DNA from: Limnohabitans sp.
GTDB lineage: Bacteria; Pseudomonadota; Gammaproteobacteria; Burkholderiales; Burkholderiaceae_C
Direction: 5' to 3'
Length of the DNA stretch: 9,645 bases
Assembly (NCBI GenBank): GCA_023260735.1
Contig: JALQUL010000032.1
Coordinates: 1-9,645, forward strand
The stretch's first letter is position 1; each line of letters begins with the position of its first letter. Under the pieces are notes generated by a model. That model was given only the letters and a program-made list of their open reading frames with translations. It had not been told where the DNA came from and searched no databases. Made by a program: the position numbers and the translations under genes. Below, piece after piece: positions 5,860 to 9,645 of this stretch.

Positions 5860-7071
5860 ATGAGTTTTGATAGTCAAAAATTTGCCACTCGATTACAAAA
5901 TGTAGAAACCTCTGCAATTCGTGAATTATTTAAATTGTTGGGTAAACCAGGCATTATTAGTTTTGCGGGTGGTTTTCCTGACCCTGCCTTATTTGATGTC
6001 GAAGGCATTAGTATGGCTAGTACCGACGTTTTAAGAGACGCTGGTGGTGCCGTATTGCAATATGGTGCCACTGAGGGCTATGGCCCAGCTAAAGAGGCTA
6101 TAAGCCGTTTTATGAAGGCCAAGGGCAGTTTGGTAGAGGCCAGTGAGTTAATCGTCACCACAGGTAGTCAGCAAGCTTTAGATTTATTGGGTAAAACATT
6201 AATATCACCCGGCGATAAAATTATTGTGGAAGCGCCCACATTTTTGGCGACTATTCAATGCTTTAAGTTGTATGGTGCAGAAATTATTGGTGCCCCCACC
6301 GATTCCAATGGGGTTGATGTAGAAGCTCTTGAGCACCTCATTCAAGAGCATCAACCTAAATTTGTCTATCTTATTCCTACTTTTGGTAACCCAAGTGGTG
6401 CAACTCTTACCCTAGAGCGCAGAAAAAAAGTGCTTGATTTGGCGCTTCAATACAAAACACTGGTAATTGAGGACGACCCTTATGGTGAACTTTATTTTGA
6501 TCAAGCTCCACCGCCTAGTTTATTAAGCCTAAGTGCTAATCGCCCCGAGTTAAGAGATTATTTAATTCACTGTGGCAGTTTTAGTAAAATTTTAAGCCCA
6601 GGTTTACGTGTGGGTTGGTTGATAGCCCCTGCTGAATTATTAGCCAAAGCCACTATGTGCAAACAATTTAGCGATGCCCATACTAGTAACCTAACTCAAG
6701 CTATTGCGGCTCGTTATCTTGAAATGGGTAGATTAGATGCTTGCTTAAGCAAGGTGAGGCAAGTCTATGCTGAACGCGCTAAAACCATGGTAAGTGGTTT
6801 ACAAACCCAATTGGGCGATGCCATTAAAATGACGGCACCTCAAGGGGGTATGTTTGTTTGGGCTCAACTCACGCAAGGCCGTAATTCCAATTTATTTGCA
6901 GCTAAGGCCATCGAGCAATTAGTAGCATTTGTTCCGGGTGCTCCTTTTTATGCACATACCCCTAACACTAGTACTCTACGACTTTCGTTTGCTACAGCTA
7001 ATTTATCGCAAATTGAAGAGGGTATTAGCCGTATGGCACTTGCTTTAAAAGCCTATGATGCCGAAAGATAG
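5860..7071 (+). CDS. PLP-dependent aminotransferase, class I/II (2-aminoadipate / aromatic type)
   Basis: The 403-residue protein is a complete fold-type I aminotransferase of the group that includes LysN/2-aminoadipate and MocR-like aminotransferase domains, without an N-terminal DNA-binding domain. Landmarks in order are ISFAGGFPDP (33-42), LQYGATEGYGPAKEAI (66-81), TTGSQQALDLLGK (100-112), the cofactor-binding Asn177 in GNPSG (176-180), Asp205 and Tyr208 in EDDPYGELYF (204-213), the PLP Schiff-base Lys243 in GSFSKILSPGLRVGW (239-253), GGMFVW (329-334) and the substrate-carboxylate Arg374 in LRLSFA (373-378). All key residues are present, so it should be active. The amino donor and acceptor cannot be assigned with confidence; branched-chain, aromatic or aminoadipate substrates are usual for relatives. 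It is a single-gene unit with a large repeat upstream and a strong terminator downstream. Confidence 0.9.
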   Translation: MSFDSQKFATRLQNVETSAIRELFKLLGKPGIISFAGGFPDPALFDVEGISMASTDVLRDAGGAVLQYGATEGYGPAKEAISRFMKAKGSLVEASELIVTTGSQQALDLLGKTLISPGDKIIVEAPTFLATIQCFKLYGAEIIGAPTDSNGVDVEALEHLIQEHQPKFVYLIPTFGNPSGATLTLERRKKVLDLALQYKTLVIEDDPYGELYFDQAPPPSLLSLSANRPELRDYLIHCGSFSKILSPGLRVGWLIAPAELLAKATMCKQFSDAHTSNLTQAIAARYLEMGRLDACLSKVRQVYAERAKTMVSGLQTQLGDAIKMTAPQGGMFVWAQLTQGRNSNLFAAKAIEQLVAFVPGAPFYAHTPNTSTLRLSFATANLSQIEEGISRMALALKAYDAER

Positions 7072-7101
7072 TTAATTAATTAGGATGAAGAACTAAAAGA
7101 T

Positions 7102-7139
7102 AAAAAACTGATGCCATGTGGGTGGGGCATCAGTTTTTT
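7102..7139. terminator. Strong bidirectional Rho-independent terminator
   Basis: AAAAAACTGATGCC (7102-7115) pairs perfectly over 14 bases with GGCATCAGTTTTTT (7126-7139) around a 10-base loop. Plus-strand transcripts end in a run of T after the stem, and minus-strand transcripts do too, so one hairpin serves both the aminotransferase and the convergent NUDIX gene. The NUDIX stop codon starts at the last stem base. Confidence 0.92.
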
Positions 7140-7699
7140 TACAGTAAGTCGATGGTGTGAATGGTAGCGGGAGCATTGTTTTTGCGATCTGCAAAAAACT
7201 GTTCAAGGGTGTATTTCACGGTATGAAAAGCTAATTCTGACCAAGGAATTTCATCTTCTGAAAAAAGTTGTGCTTCCAAACTCTCCGGACCTGGGTCAAA
7301 CACCGGACTCGTTAGTTGAGCCATATAAAAAAAATGGACTTGTCCTACTTTAAGAACATTCACAATAGTAAATAGTGGGCCTATTTTAAACTGAGCCCCT
7401 GCTTCTTCAGTGGTTTCTCTAGCTGCCCCTTGGGCAAGTGTTTCGTTGAGCTCCATAAAGCCTGCGGGTAGGGTCCATTTACCATACCTTGGTTCAATGG
7501 CACGGCGACATAATAAAACCTTATCTTGCCACACAGGAACGGTTCCCACCACATTAAGTGGGTTGACATAATGAATAGTTTTGCAGACCTCTTGTGGGCA
7601 CACTGCCCTAGTTTTGGTGTCCCCGTCATCGGGTGTACGATGCTCAAGACGGGTTCCACAGTTCCGACAAAATTGATTAAAAGCAGAGGTGTTCATCAT
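7139..7699 (-). CDS. NUDIX hydrolase with N-terminal zinc ribbon
   Basis: The 186-residue protein has an N-terminal zinc ribbon (Cys11, Cys14, Cys34, Cys39) followed by IHYVNP (42-47), then a NUDIX domain. The NUDIX box G-x5-E-x7-REUxEExGU is complete at residues 80-102: Gly80, Glu86, Arg94, Glu95, Glu98, Glu99, Gly101. Such enzymes hydrolyse nucleoside-diphosphate-linked compounds (ADP-ribose, NADH or similar) with Mg2+. The layout resembles the NudC-like and ADP-ribose-pyrophosphatase-like proteins of proteobacteria, but without enough features to name a substrate. The second cysteine pair is spaced C-x4-C rather than the C-x2-C I expect before the IHY motif. Two consecutive ATG codons at 7699 and 7696 could each start it; no clear Shine-Dalgarno is seen. 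Upstream, 203 bases separate it from the FAH-family gene, so a shared transcript is uncertain. Confidence 0.88.
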   Translation of the reverse strand: MMNTSAFNQFCRNCGTRLEHRTPDDGDTKTRAVCPQEVCKTIHYVNPLNVVGTVPVWQDKVLLCRRAIEPRYGKWTLPAGFMELNETLAQGAARETTEEAGAQFKIGPLFTIVNVLKVGQVHFFYMAQLTSPVFDPGPESLEAQLFSEDEIPWSELAFHTVKYTLEQFFADRKNNAPATIHTIDLL

Positions 7700-7902
7700 A
7701 AAAAATTGCCGAAAATGTTAAAAACTAAAAATAGCTGTAGTCAAGCTTGTATCAAGTATAAAAGTTTTTTAATACAAATGCACTGCTAAGGGTCTAGTTG
7801 ATTTTTTAGCCTTATTAGCTCTATAAACAGCTTTTTAATTGAAGGGGTTATTTGAGTAAGGCCATTAAGTTATGGTAAGTCACAATTGGTAAACGCAATA
7901 TT

Positions 7903-8607
7903 TTATGGGGCAACTACTTTTAACTCTAGAGAACTCAGGCCTTTAATTTCACCAATTAAACGGTCGCCCACTTGCACTTTGCCTACCCCTGCAGGAGTCC
8001 CTGTGTAAATTAAGTCACCAGCTTGTAATGTCCAAGCCTTAGATAGATGAGTGATTATTTCAGGAACACTCCAGATAAGGTGGCTTATATTGCTACTTTG
8101 TTGAAGTTTCTGGTTAACAAATAATTGAATCACTGCTTGTTCGATATCTTGGACTTGTTCTTTTGGGGTGATGGTAGAAATGGGGGCCGAAGCATCGAAA
8201 GCCTTGCCAATACTCCAAGGTCGTCCTTGTTTTTTCATTTCTGTTTGTAGATCGCGCCTAGTCATATCTAGTCCAACTGCATAACCGAAAATATATTCAT
8301 GCGCATTTTCAGGCTGTATGTTTTGTCCTGATTGCCCAATTGCCACCACCAATTCAATTTCATGATGTACATCGGAGGAAAGGCTGGGATAAGGCCAATT
8401 CAGAATAGCTTGAGAATTGGCATGAGCCAGCGCAATAGAATGTGAGGGCTTTAAAAAGAAAAAAGGATCTTCTCTCCCAGAGTGACCCATTTCAATGGCG
8501 TGATCGACATAATTTCGTCCCACACAAAAAATTCTGTGAACTGGGAATAGTGAGTCAGTTCCAGTAATGGGTACACGAGGGATGTGAGGGGCAAAAATAT
8601 CATTCAT
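7903..8607 (-). CDS. Fumarylacetoacetate-hydrolase family protein, fumarylpyruvate-hydrolase-like
   Basis: This 234-residue enzyme has the FAH fold and the length of fumarylpyruvate hydrolases and acylpyruvases, which cleave 2,4-diketo acids (fumarylpyruvate to fumarate and pyruvate in the gentisate pathway). The N-terminal VHRIFCVGRNYVDHAIEMGH (23-42) is close to that subgroup, followed by PFFFLKPSHS (48-57). The divalent-metal site is intact in HHEIELVVAIG (81-91; Glu83, Glu85) and GLDMTRRDLQ (112-121; Asp114), with Lys135 in SIGKAFD (132-138) and the substrate-loop motif YTGTPAGVG (201-209). No gentisate dioxygenase or maleylpyruvate isomerase is in the window, so the substrate may instead be oxaloacetate or another acylpyruvate. 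The ATG at 8607 has no obvious Shine-Dalgarno. The gene sits between an upstream esterase with its own terminator and the downstream NUDIX gene. Confidence 0.88.
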   Translation of the reverse strand: MNDIFAPHIPRVPITGTDSLFPVHRIFCVGRNYVDHAIEMGHSGREDPFFFLKPSHSIALAHANSQAILNWPYPSLSSDVHHEIELVVAIGQSGQNIQPENAHEYIFGYAVGLDMTRRDLQTEMKKQGRPWSIGKAFDASAPISTITPKEQVQDIEQAVIQLFVNQKLQQSSNISHLIWSVPEIITHLSKAWTLQAGDLIYTGTPAGVGKVQVGDRLIGEIKGLSSLELKVVAP

Positions 8608-8683
8608 ATTTTAAAATTATTAAGTTTTTTAAAGCTGGCCTAGTGATGGTTTTTGACAAATCATCCACCAATGAATTTGAGAT

Positions 8684-8698
8684 ATTGATTTAACCAAT
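8684..8698. promoter_or_regulatory. Near-palindrome ATTG-N7-CAAT upstream of the FAH-family gene
   Basis: ATTGATTTAACCAAT is a 15-base imperfect palindrome (6 of 7 arm pairs match) about 77 bases before the FAH-family ATG. Its shape (T-N11-A within ATTG/CAAT) is like LysR-type binding sites, but no LysR-type gene is nearby and short AT-rich palindromes are common. Confidence 0.25.
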
Positions 8699-8776
8699 AA
8701 CCCTGAGAACAAGCTAGGGATGCACTGCCAATGGAATGGGGCAATTAATATTAAAACGACAAGCTCCATCAAGTAG

Positions 8777-8811
8777 AAAAAACTGTCACTAGCCACCCAT
8801 TAGATGGCTAG
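8777..8811 (-). terminator. Rho-independent terminator of the esterase gene
   Basis: CTAGCCA (8789-8795) and TGGCTAG (8805-8811) form a perfect 7-bp stem with a 9-base loop. On the minus strand it begins 21 bases after the esterase stop and is followed, 6 bases later, by a run of six T. The placement fits termination of esterase transcripts before the FAH-family gene. Confidence 0.65.
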
Positions 8812-8832
8812 ATTTACCCCAGTTGATGAAGC

Positions 8833-9645
8833 TCATGCCGAATAAAATGCATGATGCAAGGCATTAGCACAGAAATTAACCGCTTGGTTGGATTCGTTAA
8901 TAACACCACCCATTAAAATAAAACCATGAATTTGTCGGGAGAAACAAATATAGCTACAAACATTGCCCGCTTTAGTAAGGATTTGAGCATACTCCAGGCC
9001 TTCATCTACCAATGGGTCAAACCCTGCAGTAAGCACTAAGGCAGGTTGTAAATTGGCATGATTAGAATGAAGGGCAGGCGAGGCTCTCCAGTCGAGATCA
9101 TGCTGCTGGTCATCAATATAATGATCATGGAAATATTTCATCATATCGGCAGTTAAAACATAGTCTTTGCCATTACGAATATGAGAGTCATGACCCATAC
9201 GCATGTCAGTTGCTGGGTAAATCAGCAACTGGTACATGATTTTAAATTCTGGGTTGTCTCTGGCGTATAGCGCCACTACAGCGGCTAGATTACCACCAGC
9301 ACTGTCGCCACCTACGGCAATTTTATCTGCATCAATACCCAATAAGTCACTGGCATGGGAAGCAAAACGAGTGGCAGCAATACAGTCATCTACTGCACAA
9401 GGAAAACGATTTTCAGGGCCCATACGGTAGTCAACTGACAAAACAGCACAATTAACTTGCATGGCTAATTGGCGACAAAAGGTGTCGTGAGTATCAAGGT
9501 CACCAATAACCCAGCCACCACCGTGGTAATACATTAACAGTGGCAATTTGATATCGCTTGGTGCATTATCGGGTTTATACAAGCGTAAGCCAATGGGGCC
9601 ATGAGGACCATCACAACTTAAATCTCTAATATTGGCAAGCTTTGG
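8833..9645 (-). CDS. Alpha/beta-hydrolase esterase, hormone-sensitive lipase family (N-terminus cut by window edge)
   Basis: The 270 visible residues are the C-terminal part of a family IV (HSL-type) carboxylesterase; about 40-50 N-terminal residues probably lie beyond the right edge, and the reading frame is open to it. The oxyanion-hole motif HGGGW is at fragment residues 41-45, followed by VIGDLDTHD (46-54) and VDYRMGPENRFP (71-82). The catalytic Ser115 lies in GDSAGGN (113-119), Asp210 in FDPLVDEG (209-216) and His240 in QIHGFI (238-243), so the triad is complete. Members hydrolyse short-chain acyl esters in the cytoplasm; the physiological substrate is not evident. A methionine-like start at 9582 would be a TTG and is not the true start, because the frame continues upstream with family-like sequence (RDLSCDGPHGPIGLRLYKP). 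A terminator hairpin lies just downstream. Confidence 0.9.
   Translation of the reverse strand, partial: PKLANIRDLSCDGPHGPIGLRLYKPDNAPSDIKLPLLMYYHGGGWVIGDLDTHDTFCRQLAMQVNCAVLSVDYRMGPENRFPCAVDDCIAATRFASHASDLLGIDADKIAVGGDSAGGNLAAVVALYARDNPEFKIMYQLLIYPATDMRMGHDSHIRNGKDYVLTADMMKYFHDHYIDDQQHDLDWRASPALHSNHANLQPALVLTAGFDPLVDEGLEYAQILTKAGNVCSYICFSRQIHGFILMGGVINESNQAVNFCANALHHAFYSA

Noticed and set aside
7381..7659. Second minus-strand frame inside the NUDIX gene
   Set aside because: It overlaps the NUDIX frame, which carries a complete NUDIX box, so this is a shadow frame.
7526..7789. Plus-strand reading frame overlapping the NUDIX gene start
   Set aside because: It is mostly antisense to the NUDIX coding sequence, has no ribosome site and looks like low-complexity chance translation.
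9236..9430. Plus-strand reading frame opposite the esterase
   Set aside because: It is antisense to the catalytic-serine region of a clear esterase gene.
1..9645. A previously undescribed defence, secretion or mobile system
   Set aside because: All larger genes match known enzyme families with intact motifs. No transposase, integrase, toxin-antitoxin pair, CRISPR repeat, tRNA or attachment site was seen, and the only unknown is one 71-residue basic protein.

Overview
The window is an ordinary stretch of chromosome from an AT-rich bacterium (roughly 40% GC by eye). It holds ten protein genes, two of them cut by the window edges, and no RNA gene, insertion sequence, phage gene or CRISPR array that I could see. 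The gene set points to a Gram-negative proteobacterium: an E. coli-type endonuclease III with the same catalytic numbering, a KefF-like quinone reductase, a PuuB-like oxidase and a fumarylpyruvate-hydrolase-like protein. A betaproteobacterium of the Burkholderiales type is my best guess. It rests on resemblance of the FAH, NUDIX and small basic proteins to families I associate with that group, not on a marker gene.

Left part (1-2438). Two minus-strand genes 21 bases apart form a likely polyamine operon: an agmatinase (speB-like) first, then a FAD-dependent oxidase related to gamma-glutamylputrescine oxidase, which runs off the left edge. Together they could turn agmatine into putrescine and start oxidising it or its glutamylated form. 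Upstream is a long non-coding region (1783-2438) that separates this operon from the divergent M20 amidohydrolase and contains several short inverted repeats.

Middle (2439-5859). A complete M20D metallo-amidohydrolase on the plus strand faces a small, very basic 71-residue protein on the minus strand, with an inverted repeat between them. Next comes a two-gene minus-strand unit: nth (endonuclease III) followed 28 bases later by a KefF-like flavodoxin-fold reductase, ending in a clear hairpin terminator. An 8-bp inverted repeat covers the nth ribosome binding site.

Right part (5860-9645). A fold-type I PLP aminotransferase on the plus strand is preceded by a striking 20-base near-perfect inverted repeat and tandem CTCAAG direct repeats. 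It converges on a zinc-ribbon NUDIX hydrolase and shares a strong bidirectional terminator with it. Further right, all on the minus strand, are a fumarylacetoacetate-hydrolase family enzyme and a hormone-sensitive-lipase family esterase, truncated at its N-terminus by the right edge, with its own terminator hairpin.

No new multi-gene system is evident. The genes are mostly single metabolic or repair enzymes, and the points most worth a second look are cis-regulatory: the repeats upstream of the aminotransferase and nth, and the agmatinase-oxidase pairing.
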